From Nocardia lijiangensis NBRC 108240 (GTDB taxonomy: Bacteria; Actinomycetota; Actinomycetes; Mycobacteriales; Mycobacteriaceae): 64,000 nucleotides of DNA. The DNA is taken from NCBI RefSeq assembly GCF_001613045.1, contig NZ_BDBP01000042.1, forward strand, positions 1 through 64,000, written 5' to 3'. The notes under the pieces are model-generated. The model was not told where the DNA came from. It was given only the letters and a program-made list of their open reading frames with translations, and searched no databases. How positions within the stretch are numbered: position 1 is the stretch's first letter; every line of letters begins with the position of its first letter. A program made the position numbers and the translations under genes. Positions 23,301 to 30,346 of the stretch are shown here, one piece after another.

Positions 23301-25646
23301 CAGCCCGCGCACCGCCCGCTCGAATTCCACCGTCTCGCGCAGGTTGCGGTACCAGTACTCGGCATCCATCTTCGCGGTGTCCACAAGCCCACCGGTGACC
23401 GTGGACCACACCGGCACATCCGCCGAACACGGTGTGACGGTGCGTAATTCGTACAACATCCGTTCCCGGACCTGCTCCACCTGTGCGGAGTGTGAGGCGT
23501 AGTCGACCGGAATCCGGCGAACCTCGACGCCTTCCGCCACGAGAGTCGCACAGAACTCGTCGACATCCGCGCGGGCACCGGATACCACGACATGCCGCGG
23601 ACCGTTCACCGCCGCCACCGACAGCCGTCCACCCCATGTCGCCAACCGTGCGGCAACTTCGCTGCACGGCAAGGGAATCGACAGCATGCCACCCGTGCCC
23701 GCCAGCTCCGCCAGGAGCCGGCTGCGTCGCACGACGATCAGCGCGGCATCGCCCAGCGACAATCCGCCCGCCACACACACGGCCGCGATCTCCCCCTGTG
23801 AATGGCCGACCACCGCGTCGGGCACCACACCCAGCGAACGCCACACCGCCGCCAGCGCCACCATCACCGCAAACAGCACCGGCTGCACCACATCATCACG
23901 CTCAGCATCCAGTGGGCCGCCCGCGCCGAGGAGCACATCGCGCACCGACCAACCGAGCAACGGCGTCAGGATGTCGTCGCACGCGCCCAGTTCCGCCGCG
24001 AAGACCGGCGAATCGACCAGCATCGCTCGCGCCATTCCGGCCCACTGCGACCCCTGACCCGGAAACACGAAAACCACTCCACCCGGGTCGGTCTCGGCGG
24101 CGCCGGTGACCACACCGTCAGCGGATTTCCCGGCTGCCATCGCAGCCAGATCACCCAGCAGCGCTTCCCGATCCCTGCCCCACACCACTGCCCGCCGCTC
24201 GAACAGTGATCTCGTCGACACCAGCGACCGGCCGACATCCACCGGATCCAGATCTGCGTCGTCTCGCAGGTATTCGTGCAACCGGCCTGCCTGCGCCCGC
24301 AGCGCGTGCTCACTCCGCGCCGACACCACCCAGGGGATCGAACGGCCGGTCGCCATGGGTTCGGGCTCACTTGCGGTGGGCAGCCAATCCGACAGCACCA
24401 CATGGCAGTTCGTGCCACCCATGCCGAAGGAACTCACGCCCGCGACGAGTGGCCGGTCCGGACTCGGCCACGACCCCGGCGCGGTCCGAACCTCCAATCC
24501 CCGCTCGGCCAGCGATAGATCGGCATTCGGCGCGACAAAATCCGGCATGCCGGGCAGCCGCCGATTCTTCAGGCACAGCAGGGTTGTGATGACACCAGCA
24601 ATGCCTGCCGCGCCTTCCAGGTGCCCGATGTTGGCCTTGACGCTTCCGACAACCAAGTCCCGCGTCCGGTTCGCCGTGGCGCCCAGAACCGACCCGAGTG
24701 ATTCCGCTTCGATCGGATCCCCTACCCGCGTCCCGGATCCGTGCAGTTCCACGTACTGAACGTCGGCAGGCTCGATGCGGGCCGCGCAATAGGCCCTGCG
24801 CAGCACGTCGCGCTGCGCTTCGACACTCGGCGTCGTCACATCGGCACCGCCGCCGTGTCCCACAGCACTGCCACGCACCACACCGTAGATCTCATTGCCC
24901 TCCGCAAGCGCGCTCGACAGCGTCCGCAGCAGCACCACGCCCGCCCCTTCGCTACGCGCGAAGCCATTGGCACGGTCGTCGAACGTGAAGCACCTGCCGT
25001 CCGGCGAAAGTCCGCCCCATTCAGCCAAAACGGTGGAGTTCTGCGGGTTCAGGATCACGTTCACCCCGGCCGCGACGGCCAGCTCCGACTCGCCGGCGCG
25101 GATGCTCTGATACGCCAGGTGCAGTGCCACCAGCGACGAAGACTGCCCGGTGTCGACCACCAGGCTGGGACCGTCGACACCTAGGAAGTGCGACAGCCGG
25201 TTAGCGATCAGGCTGCGTTGGATTCCGGATGCCGTGCCAGCGGACACCGCGCCCGACGCGCCGCGGGTGAGTTCGGCGTAGTCGTCCCACATGGCACCGA
25301 CGAAGACCCCGACTCGGTGCCCGCGGAAATCACCGGGGATCAGCCCTGCGTCCTCGAACGCCGCCCAGCCGAGTTCGAGCATGAGCCGCTGTTGCGGGTC
25401 CGCGGCTGCGGCATCCGACATCGCCGAGGAGAAGAACTCGGCGTCGAACATGTCGATGTCTTCCAGGAAGTTGGCGCGAAACTCCCTGTGCGCCTGCGCA
25501 TCCGGCAACAGAAACCGACGGTGGCCGGGTAGTCCGGCTTCGACATGATCGCCCGCTACCAGCATCCTCCACAAATCCGTCACCGAATCGGCACCAGGAA
25601 ATCTGCCTGCGATTCCGACTACCGCGACGGCATCCGGATCAGCCAC
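17346..25646 (-). CDS. Modular type I polyketide synthase, KSQ loading module and module 1
   Basis: 2766 residues from GTG at 25646, chosen because GGGAG lies 5-6 bp upstream; a TTG at 25658 is also in frame. The first KS has Gln168 in VDTGQSSS in place of the condensing Cys, the mark of a decarboxylating KSQ starter domain. Its AT has GHSQGE (near 614) and YASH (near 714), so methylmalonyl-CoA would give a propionyl starter. ACP follows (LGFDSASSVE near 937). Module 1: KS (DTACSSS near 1145), AT (GHSVGE near 1589, HAFH near 1690, malonyl type), DH (HVVHESVLLP near 1892), KR (TGGSGGLAT near 2343, NYAAGNAY near 2485) and ACP (LGLDSLAAIE near 2653). The end, DDELFALVNESD, looks like a C-terminal docking tail. 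This is the first gene of the PKS operon; the next starts 53 bp downstream. Confidence 0.96.
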   Translation of the reverse strand: MADPDAVAVVGIAGRFPGADSVTDLWRMLVAGDHVEAGLPGHRRFLLPDAQAHREFRANFLEDIDMFDAEFFSSAMSDAAAADPQQRLMLELGWAAFEDAGLIPGDFRGHRVGVFVGAMWDDYAELTRGASGAVSAGTASGIQRSLIANRLSHFLGVDGPSLVVDTGQSSSLVALHLAYQSIRAGESELAVAAGVNVILNPQNSTVLAEWGGLSPDGRCFTFDDRANGFARSEGAGVVLLRTLSSALAEGNEIYGVVRGSAVGHGGGADVTTPSVEAQRDVLRRAYCAARIEPADVQYVELHGSGTRVGDPIEAESLGSVLGATANRTRDLVVGSVKANIGHLEGAAGIAGVITTLLCLKNRRLPGMPDFVAPNADLSLAERGLEVRTAPGSWPSPDRPLVAGVSSFGMGGTNCHVVLSDWLPTASEPEPMATGRSIPWVVSARSEHALRAQAGRLHEYLRDDADLDPVDVGRSLVSTRSLFERRAVVWGRDREALLGDLAAMAAGKSADGVVTGAAETDPGGVVFVFPGQGSQWAGMARAMLVDSPVFAAELGACDDILTPLLGWSVRDVLLGAGGPLDAERDDVVQPVLFAVMVALAAVWRSLGVVPDAVVGHSQGEIAAVCVAGGLSLGDAALIVVRRSRLLAELAGTGGMLSIPLPCSEVAARLATWGGRLSVAAVNGPRHVVVSGARADVDEFCATLVAEGVEVRRIPVDYASHSAQVEQVRERMLYELRTVTPCSADVPVWSTVTGGLVDTAKMDAEYWYRNLRETVEFERAVRGLSATGHGVFVEVSPHPVLIYGMEETVADSGAVIAGSLRRDHGGLDELLRQASRIFVRGARMDWDSVFAESVGKRVRLPTYAFQRRHHWLGSRLRPAEQRLPSASPTTELGVQLAALPADQRLAAVRELIRDEGRRILRTELARPDAETAAFTDLGFDSASSVELRNRLGSALGIQPAAGVMFNYPTIDSLAGQLCGQLAGADDESTELPPAVATSDDPVVIVGMACRFPGGITSPDALWDLVRREGEVISSMTESRGWRSGGYRGGFLSDAADFDAGFFGISPREALGMDPQQRLLLESVWEALEDAGIDPVSLRGSATGVYAGLAAQDYGPRGASLTGVTPSVASGRVAYSLGLVGPAVSIDTACSSSLVAVHLAVQSLRSAECSLALAGGVTVMSTPHMFVEFARQGGLAADGRCKPFSAAADGVGWAEGVGVLVLERLSDARRHGHSVLAVVRGSAVNQDGASNGLTAPNGPSQERVIRQALANAGLAASEVDVVEAHGTGTRLGDPIEAEALLATYGQDRSVPVRLGSVKSNIGHTQAAAGVAGMIKMVLAMRHGMVPATLHAEEPSPHVDWSAGAVELSIRSREWTTGGRPRRAAVSSFGISGTNAHVILEQPATADTGSADVAAGTGGAAVPWVVSAKSASALRAQAARLLGHVRDRDLDPVDVGWSLVSTRSLFAHRAVVVGRDRTELLAGLDAVAAGETHGGTVIGTAANSRLGLVFAGQGSQRVGMGQELYSTFRVFAEAFDEVCEQLDPLLGSTLRDAVFSGAGLDDTALAQPALFAVEVALFRLLESWGVVPDVVFGHSVGEIAAAHVAGVLGLTDACVLVAARGRLMQALPTGGVMAAVQAGEQEIEPLMAGRESELGIAAVNGPSAVVVSGRAEAVADIVEQLRSRGRRTQRLRVSHAFHSPLMAPMLDEFRRVVVELDFLPPRRRMISTVTGKMLDADTLCAPDYWVEHVRRTVRFAAAATTAHDAGVDSFLEVGPDAALSVALTDSLPGEVIAAAAMRPGRFEPAQLLTAVAQLFARGIAVDWHSVFAGSGGVRVGLPTYAFERKRFWSDPAGQDSAGPDTAGHPLRGTVVDMADGGVIVTSRLSSTTQPWLADHVVHESVLLPGTAVVELVIAAGDRAGFGRVAELSLAAPLVVPERDEAEIQVVVSAADDGGRCAVAVYSRPVPGQGGWTRNATGVLTTDVHVARSDLRVWPPVDAVELDVTGTYERLTDHGYRYGPAFRGLRRVWRRGAEIFAEVTAAGEGTGFAVSPTLFDSALHVLLPGVIDADRPGGVPFSWTGVSVAATGADRARVRVTPVGADAVSVELADHAGRPMVTVDSLVMREVSADALHAAIGAHHDSLYQLEWAPFALPEGCGGRPDRVFVGSGDVAWLDPAALGVRRSFDDLHELRAALDAGEPAPVVAITALPVHGHETVANVYGAVHDVLALVQDWLAETRLAHARLVILTRGATGIGGDDLAAAAVWGLVRSAQTEHPERFALIDVDEFSQSSALVATAVDSAEPQVALVSGQARVPRLAQAAIAPLSATAGGGSAGAVWDSEGTVLITGGSGGLATMLARHLVVEHGIRHLVLVSRRGLAAAGAAELRAELVDLGAEAVSIAACDITDRRALAAVLASVPAQHPLRVVVHAAGMLDDGVVTSLSAERVDTVLAPKVAGAWNLHELTHGHDLTGFILYSSVSGVLGTAGQGNYAAGNAYLDALARHRNRLGLPATALAWGLWEQAGGMAAHLRDADLRRMSRGGIVPMGSTQGLRLFDQALTLGAPAVVPARLDVAALRDEAGTVPAVLRGLVRASARRGVAVGGVDELSLREQLSGVEPEQRLVLVGGLVSDAVAAVLGHAQTDIGAGRAFKELGLDSLAAIELRNRLTESTGVTLPTTLAFDYPTVEHLTDYLARELGAGESPRASVFDTMDALESALPDVLSDESRRKEAAVRLRQLLDLCKEPGTPAGDMDLDAATDDELFALVNESD
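21261..21391. repeat. 131-bp perfect repeat, copy in module 1 (KS-AT linker)
   Basis: Partner of 15701-15831. It lies just ahead of the malonyl-type AT of module 1, whereas the other copy precedes a methylmalonyl-type AT. Confidence 0.9.
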
Positions 25647-25831
25647 GTGAACTCCCAATCTCCCCCGCAGCCTGCCCCTGAAACTTATGCGCCTCCGCTA
25701 TCGAATTCGCGGTGACGACAACACCTTCGGATCAGCAACCCGACATCGGCGCAATCCACACCACAACGACGATCCCGAATCACCTCGCACACCAAGCGAT
25801 CTCGCCGCGAAGGTTGTCGCCCTGCGCCGCC

Positions 25832-25883
25832 TTGCGACTCCTCCGTAGCCAACTTACACTTCGTCACCAACATAGAACATGTT
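25832..25883 (+). promoter_or_regulatory. Candidate promoter and operator of the pyrrole operon
   Basis: TTGCGA (25832-25837) and TACACT (25855-25860) are separated by exactly 17 bp, a sigma-70-like arrangement reading toward the carrier protein gene. A perfect 10-bp palindrome, GAACATGTTC (25874-25883), lies just past the -10 box, where a repressor could block initiation. The rest of the 466-bp divergent gap (25647-26112) shows no credible gene. I see no convincing minus-strand promoter for the PKS genes in it. Confidence 0.45.
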
Positions 25884-26112
25884 CCATTTGGCTTCCAGTT
25901 CCATCGGCGGGTCGACTCGTCCGGGGCGATGCGATCGGCTACCGACGGACCGCAATCTACACATGTATTCACCGGTCGGACAATCTATTTCGGGACGCGA
26001 CGGACTTGCCCGATCGGATCGCGCAGGGCATGCTCTGTGACGCGGGGCCGCAGTGGAACCGGTGTCTGAAGCAGGCCGATGTACCCCACGAAAGGAGCAT
26101 CCGATCACCGCT

Positions 26113-26382
26113 ATGCGAGATTCTGACGTCGGCGATCTGCTCGCCGAACTGACCGAGTACGTCAGTACCGAACTCCTCGGTCCCGGCGAAGCCGACGGCC
26201 TGACCAGCAGCACTCCGCTAGTGGAATGGGGCGTGCTCAACTCGATCAAGATGGCGCGGCTGGTGGCGCACATCCGAAATCACCTCGGCGTGCGCATTCC
26301 ACCGGCCGAGGTGACCGCAGCGAACTTCCGCGATCTATCCAGCATCGCCGGGCTGGTCGGCGCGCTGCGCAGTCCATCCTGA
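26113..26382 (+). CDS. Prolyl/pyrrolyl carrier protein (PltL/CloN5/RedO type)
   Basis: 89 residues from ATG; an AGGAG lies about 15 bp upstream. The segment TPLVEWGVLNSIKMARL carries Ser44 as the expected 4'-phosphopantetheine site. It has the EWG.LNS context of the stand-alone prolyl carrier proteins of pyoluteorin and clorobiocin pathways, instead of the usual LGxDS. The later part (IRNHLGV.IP...ITA.NFRDL-like) also fits that family. It would hold L-proline, loaded by the ligase encoded at 28548, while the dehydrogenase encoded at 27421 oxidises it to pyrrole-2-carboxyl thioester. It is first in a four-gene operon, 19 bp before the next start. The assignment rests on motif resemblance and on the complete partner set around it. 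Confidence 0.9.
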   Translation: MRDSDVGDLLAELTEYVSTELLGPGEADGLTSSTPLVEWGVLNSIKMARLVAHIRNHLGVRIPPAEVTAANFRDLSSIAGLVGALRSPS

Positions 26383-26401
26383 AACGGCAGAGAGCGATTC
26401 C

Positions 26402-27421
26402 GTGATACCCGAGAACATCTTCGTCAAAGGCATCGGCACCTATCGGCCCGAGGTGGTCGGCGTCGACACGGCCATCGCGCAGGGTCTGTATTCCGCTGAG
26501 CAGGCGGAACAGACCGGCTTACTGGGCGCCACCGTCTCCACCGACCTCTCTGCGCCCGAAATGGCGCTGATGGCGAGCGGTCAGGCCCTCGAACGCGCGA
26601 GCACCTCCGCCGAACAGGTGGACATGCTCCTCTACGCCGACGCCTTCCGTGCCGGCCCCGAAGGCTGGCTCCCCCATGCCTATCTGCAAAAACGACTCGT
26701 CGGCGGCCGGGCCTTCGCGGCCGGGATCCGGCAGGGGTGTAATGGCGTGCTCGGCGCGCTCGAACTCGCGGCGGGATACCTGCAAGGCTCGGCCGACCAT
26801 GCGGTCGCACTCATTGCGGCGGGCGACAACTTCACCTCCGCCGATGTGGACCGGTGGCAATGCGGTAGACCGCACATGCTGCTTGCCGATGGCGGTGCGG
26901 CGGTAGTGCTGGCCAAGGAGGGCTTCGCCCGGCTGGCCGCGATCGGCTCGCTGGCGCTACCCGAGTTCGAGGAAATGCACCGCGGCACCCAGCCGCTGCT
27001 GCCGGCGAGCAGGCAGCTCGACTTCACAGACCGGCTGATCGAATTCGAGGGCACCGAGAATGCCGAGGGCTTCTGGATGGGCTATCTCACCGCCGCACCG
27101 AAACTGATGGAGCAACTGCTCCAGGACGCCGGGATCGCGGCCGGTGACCTCACCCGGGTCTTCATGCAGCACGCTTCCCGTGACTTCGTCGAGAACGGGC
27201 TACTGAACCTGATCGAGGTCCCGCTGGACCGCTCGACGTGGGATTTCGGCAGGCGCATCGGCCATGCCGGCCCCAGCGACTACTTGATGTCCTTCGATCA
27301 CGTCCTCACCACGGGCGAGGTAGGCCCTGGTGACTATGTGCTCGCCTTCGGCGTGGCACCCGGATTCAGTTTGGCCGGAGCCATTTTCCACATCGTGGAC
27401 CGGCCCGGCTGGGTAGCTTGA
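26402..27421 (+). CDS. KASIII-like acyltransferase (pyrrolyl transfer)
   Basis: 339 residues, GTG start. The protein has the thiolase/KASIII fold pattern with Cys113 (RQGCNG) and His257 (MQHAS). Where condensing FabH enzymes have the GN Asn, it has His288 (GHAGPSD), with Asp293 close by. Loss of that Asn is typical of KASIII relatives that transfer acyl groups without decarboxylative condensation (ChlB3, CerJ, and CloN2 of the clorobiocin pyrrole route). The likely role is to move the pyrrole-2-carboxyl group from the carrier protein to another carrier, a hydroxyl or a sugar; which one is not shown by the sequence. Its TGA overlaps the ATG of the dehydrogenase gene by one base. Confidence 0.85.
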   Translation: MIPENIFVKGIGTYRPEVVGVDTAIAQGLYSAEQAEQTGLLGATVSTDLSAPEMALMASGQALERASTSAEQVDMLLYADAFRAGPEGWLPHAYLQKRLVGGRAFAAGIRQGCNGVLGALELAAGYLQGSADHAVALIAAGDNFTSADVDRWQCGRPHMLLADGGAAVVLAKEGFARLAAIGSLALPEFEEMHRGTQPLLPASRQLDFTDRLIEFEGTENAEGFWMGYLTAAPKLMEQLLQDAGIAAGDLTRVFMQHASRDFVENGLLNLIEVPLDRSTWDFGRRIGHAGPSDYLMSFDHVLTTGEVGPGDYVLAFGVAPGFSLAGAIFHIVDRPGWVA

Positions 27422-28551
27422 TGGAGTTCGGCTGGTCCGAGGATCAGCGGCACCGCTACGAACAGACACTGGCCGCAACCCTCGACGCATTCCCCGGCGG
27501 CAACAGTCCGGCCTTCGATCGCGAGAACTGGTGCACCGCAGGAAAACTCGGCCTACTCGGCGCGAGCCTGCCGGTCGAATACGGCGGACAGGACCTCGGC
27601 GCACTCGACACGGCGTTGGTGTTCGAGGCGTTCGGGCGCGGCTGCCTGGACACCGGCCTGGTGTTCGCCGCCGCGGCCCATCTGTTCGCCTGTGCGATGC
27701 CGATCGCCGAGTTCGGCTCTGCGACGCTGCGCGATCGGGTGCTGCGCGCACTGGCCTGCGGTGATCTCGTCGCGGGTAACGCGATGACCGAAGCGGATGC
27801 CGGCTCGGATGTGGCGGCCATGAGCACCTCCGCCGAACGGGTCGATGGCGGCTATCTGCTCAGCGGGACAAAGACATTCGTCAGCAACGGCCCCGTTGCC
27901 GATGTCTTCGTCACGTACGCGGTGACCGATCCGGCAGCCGGACCGTTCGCCACGACCGCATTCGTGGTCGATGCGACCGTGCCGGGGGTCGAGATCGGCA
28001 CGCCGCTGGACAAACTCGGGATGGACGGCTGCGCCGCGTCCGCCGTCACCTTCGACCGCGCTCCAGTGCCCGACGACGCCGTGCTCGGCGCACCGGGTCA
28101 GGGCGCGATGGTCTTCCAGCACTCCATGAGCTGGGAACGGGCCTGCCTGTTCGCGCTCTACCTCGGCGTGCAGGACCGGCTGATCGAGCAAAGCGTCCGA
28201 CACGTCCGGGCGCGCAAGCAATTCGGCAAGCGGCTCGCCGAATTCCAGTCGGTGTCCAATCGGATCGTCGACATGAAGCTGCGAGTCGAGAGTGCCCGGC
28301 TGCTGCTGTACCGGACCTGCTGGGCGCATGACGCGGGTGAGCCGACGGTGCTGTTCGCCGCCCTGTCCAAACTCGCCACCTCCGAGGCCGCGCTGGCCGG
28401 TGCCACCGATGCGATCCAACTATTCGGCTACCGCGGCTATCTGCGCGACCAGGGCATCGAGGCGGCGCTGCGAGATGCCGTCGGCGGCACCATCTTTTCC
28501 GGAACCTCCGACATCCAACGTCAGCTGATCGCTATCGAGATGGGGTTGTGA
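27421..28551 (+). CDS. Flavin-dependent L-prolyl-carrier protein dehydrogenase
   Basis: 376 residues from ATG 27421 (TGATG overlap with the previous stop; a TTG one codon earlier is less likely). The acyl-CoA dehydrogenase fold is clear: AMTEADAGSD near residue 121, a GTKTFVSNGPVAD segment near 149, Glu239 in SWERACLF at the usual position of the active-site base, and the C-terminal GTIFSGTSDIQR. In this setting it matches the PltE/RedW/CloN3 enzymes, which oxidise prolyl thioester by four electrons to pyrrole-2-carboxyl thioester. No signal or membrane segment is present. A general acyl-CoA dehydrogenase role is possible from the fold alone, but the flanking carrier and proline ligase argue against it. 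Confidence 0.9.
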   Translation: MEFGWSEDQRHRYEQTLAATLDAFPGGNSPAFDRENWCTAGKLGLLGASLPVEYGGQDLGALDTALVFEAFGRGCLDTGLVFAAAAHLFACAMPIAEFGSATLRDRVLRALACGDLVAGNAMTEADAGSDVAAMSTSAERVDGGYLLSGTKTFVSNGPVADVFVTYAVTDPAAGPFATTAFVVDATVPGVEIGTPLDKLGMDGCAASAVTFDRAPVPDDAVLGAPGQGAMVFQHSMSWERACLFALYLGVQDRLIEQSVRHVRARKQFGKRLAEFQSVSNRIVDMKLRVESARLLLYRTCWAHDAGEPTVLFAALSKLATSEAALAGATDAIQLFGYRGYLRDQGIEAALRDAVGGTIFSGTSDIQRQLIAIEMGL

Positions 28552-29999
28552 CGGCCGTGCCTCTTGCCGAGTTGGTCATCGCCGCGGCCGCACGCACACC
28601 GGCGGCGCCCGCCGTGCACTGCGGCCCGGTCACGGTCAGCTACCGCGAGTTGGATGACATGGCCCGGGGCTACACCGCGGCGCTGGTCGAGCTAGGTGTC
28701 GCGCCGGGTGATCGCGTGCTGATCTGGGCAGAGAAGAGCGTCGAGGTCATCGCGGTGATGCAGGCCGCACTGCGTATCGGCGCCATCTATGTCCCACTCG
28801 CCCCGGCCAACCCGGCGGCCAGGGTCGAACTGATCGCAGACTCCTGCTCGGCGACACTGCTCGTCACCGATGCCGCGCGAGCCAGCCGAATCTCCTCGCC
28901 TCGCACGAGATCTGTCGAGTTTGCCGCGCTGCGCACGAACGCACCCGCCGCCGAGTGTCACCGGCCCGACCTCGACGATCCGGCGTACATCCTGTTCACC
29001 TCCGGTTCCACCGGGGCACCCAAGGGAGTGTGCCTCAGCCACCGCAACGCACTGGCCTTCGTCGAGTGGGCGGTCGCCGCGACCGGACTGGTCGCTGCGG
29101 ACCGGCTGGCCAATCACGCGCCATTCAACTTCGATCTGTCGGTCTTCGATCTCTACGGCGCGTTCCGCACCGGCGCCGCCGTCGATCTGATCACCAGCGA
29201 TCAGGCCTATGCGGCCGACGTATTGGTCGAGTTCCTGTGCGATCGCGCCATCACGGTCTGGTACTCGGTGCCCTCGGCGCTACAGCTGATGATGCGGTAC
29301 GGCGCGCTGCTCCACCGTGCCGAACCACAGTTGTTGCGCACGTGCGTGTTCGCCGGTGAGCCTTTTCCGATCGCCGACCTGCTCTCGCTGCGCACCGCGT
29401 GGCCCAACGTCAGGATGTTCAACTGGTACGGCCCGACCGAGACCAATGTCTGCGCCTCATACGAGGTCACGGCACGCGATCTCACTCGCGAACGCGCGGT
29501 TCCCATCGGCGTCGCGGCCTCCCGCGCCCAGCTGACGCTGGATCCGGCGGATGAGGGCGAAATCGTGGTGGACGGCCCCACCGTGATGCTGGGCTACTGG
29601 GGCCTGCCCCCGCACCGCGGCCCCTACCGAACCGGCGATCTGGCGCGCAACAACGATGCCGGGCAGCTCGAATACATCGGTCGCCGCGACGCCATGGTCA
29701 AGGTGCGCGGGCACCGGCTGGAACTGGGCGACGTCGAGTCGGTATTGCTGGCGCATCCGGCGGTCGCCGCGGTGGCCGCCACGGTGCTCGGCACCGGCCT
29801 CGACGCCCGGCTGCACGCGGTGGTTGTCCCACATGACTCTGACGCCCCGCCGACACTGCTCGCACTCAAGGCACATTGCGCCGCCCAACTCCCGACCTAC
29901 CTGCTCATCGACTCACTGTCCCTCGTCGACGAGCTGCCGAGAACGGCCAACGGAAAGCTCGATCGGACCGAACTCGCTGCCGCACAGGGGTTGCCGTAG
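28548..29999 (+). CDS. L-prolyl-AMP ligase (stand-alone adenylation enzyme)
   Basis: 483 residues; GTG start in a 4-bp GTGA overlap with the previous stop. Adenylation motifs in order: LFTSGSTGAPKG (residues 149-160), NFDLSVFDLYG (near 194), NWYGPTETN (near 293), YRTGDLAR, GRRDAMVKVRGHRLE, and the catalytic-lysine end motif LPRTANGKLDR. No condensation or carrier domain is attached. Size and operon fit PltF/RedM/CloN4, which activate L-proline and load it on the small carrier protein. I could not read the specificity code reliably, so proline is inferred from context. It is the last gene of the operon; decayed sequence follows. Confidence 0.9.
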   Translation: MTAVPLAELVIAAAARTPAAPAVHCGPVTVSYRELDDMARGYTAALVELGVAPGDRVLIWAEKSVEVIAVMQAALRIGAIYVPLAPANPAARVELIADSCSATLLVTDAARASRISSPRTRSVEFAALRTNAPAAECHRPDLDDPAYILFTSGSTGAPKGVCLSHRNALAFVEWAVAATGLVAADRLANHAPFNFDLSVFDLYGAFRTGAAVDLITSDQAYAADVLVEFLCDRAITVWYSVPSALQLMMRYGALLHRAEPQLLRTCVFAGEPFPIADLLSLRTAWPNVRMFNWYGPTETNVCASYEVTARDLTRERAVPIGVAASRAQLTLDPADEGEIVVDGPTVMLGYWGLPPHRGPYRTGDLARNNDAGQLEYIGRRDAMVKVRGHRLELGDVESVLLAHPAVAAVAATVLGTGLDARLHAVVVPHDSDAPPTLLALKAHCAAQLPTYLLIDSLSLVDELPRTANGKLDRTELAAAQGLP

Positions 30000-30079
30000 C
30001 ATTCGCCGAAATCGGGCGGATAGTGCGTCACGAACGTGGACGGCATCGCAAAGCCGCGGTGGCACCGAGCAGTGTCCTG

Positions 30080-30346
30080 GCTCGACGATCTCGACTTCGA
30101 ACGTCCGGGTCGCCGATGCGTCCGACCGGCACGACGTCGGCGAAGCTGTTGACCAATGCCGCCTGCTGGTCCTCGGGCACGAGCCCGAGAAGCGCGGGGG
30201 GTCAACGTAGGTCCAGGGCTCAGGACGTTGACGCGGAAGTCGTGTTCCTTGGTGTTGCGTGTCCAGCTGCGCGCGAAGTTGCGTAGCGCTGCCTTCGTTG
30301 CCCCGTACACCTCGAGTCCGATGTGTCGGTCGTGTGGCACCGGGGC
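30080..30346 (-). pseudogene. Frameshifted C-terminal remnant of a short-chain dehydrogenase
   Basis: Read leftward, one frame gives YGATKAALRNFARSW and VNVLSPGPTLT, the active-site Tyr/Lys region of SDRs. After a run of six G (about 30199) the match continues in another frame as LLGLVPEDQQAALVN and VVPVGRIGDPD, then dissolves. The N-terminal half is missing. It abuts the stop codon of the intact SDR gene at 30347, so a second SDR was probably deleted and frameshifted here. The stretch 30000-30080 holds nothing else that I recognise. Confidence 0.6.

Noticed and set aside
22680..25646. Pyrrole as the PKS starter unit
   Set aside because: The loading module has its own KSQ-AT-ACP for a decarboxylated acyl-CoA, unlike pyrrole-primed lines that load from a free carrier protein.
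25685..25972. 95-codon minus-strand open frame in the divergent gap
   Set aside because: No RBS or family features, odd Cys/Arg composition, and it overlaps the candidate promoter.
1..29999. Assignment as the nargenicin cluster
   Set aside because: The pyrrole cassette and host type fit, but a methylmalonyl-type KSQ loader followed by a malonyl DH-KR module does not match nargenicin's acetate start and early propionate unit as I know them.
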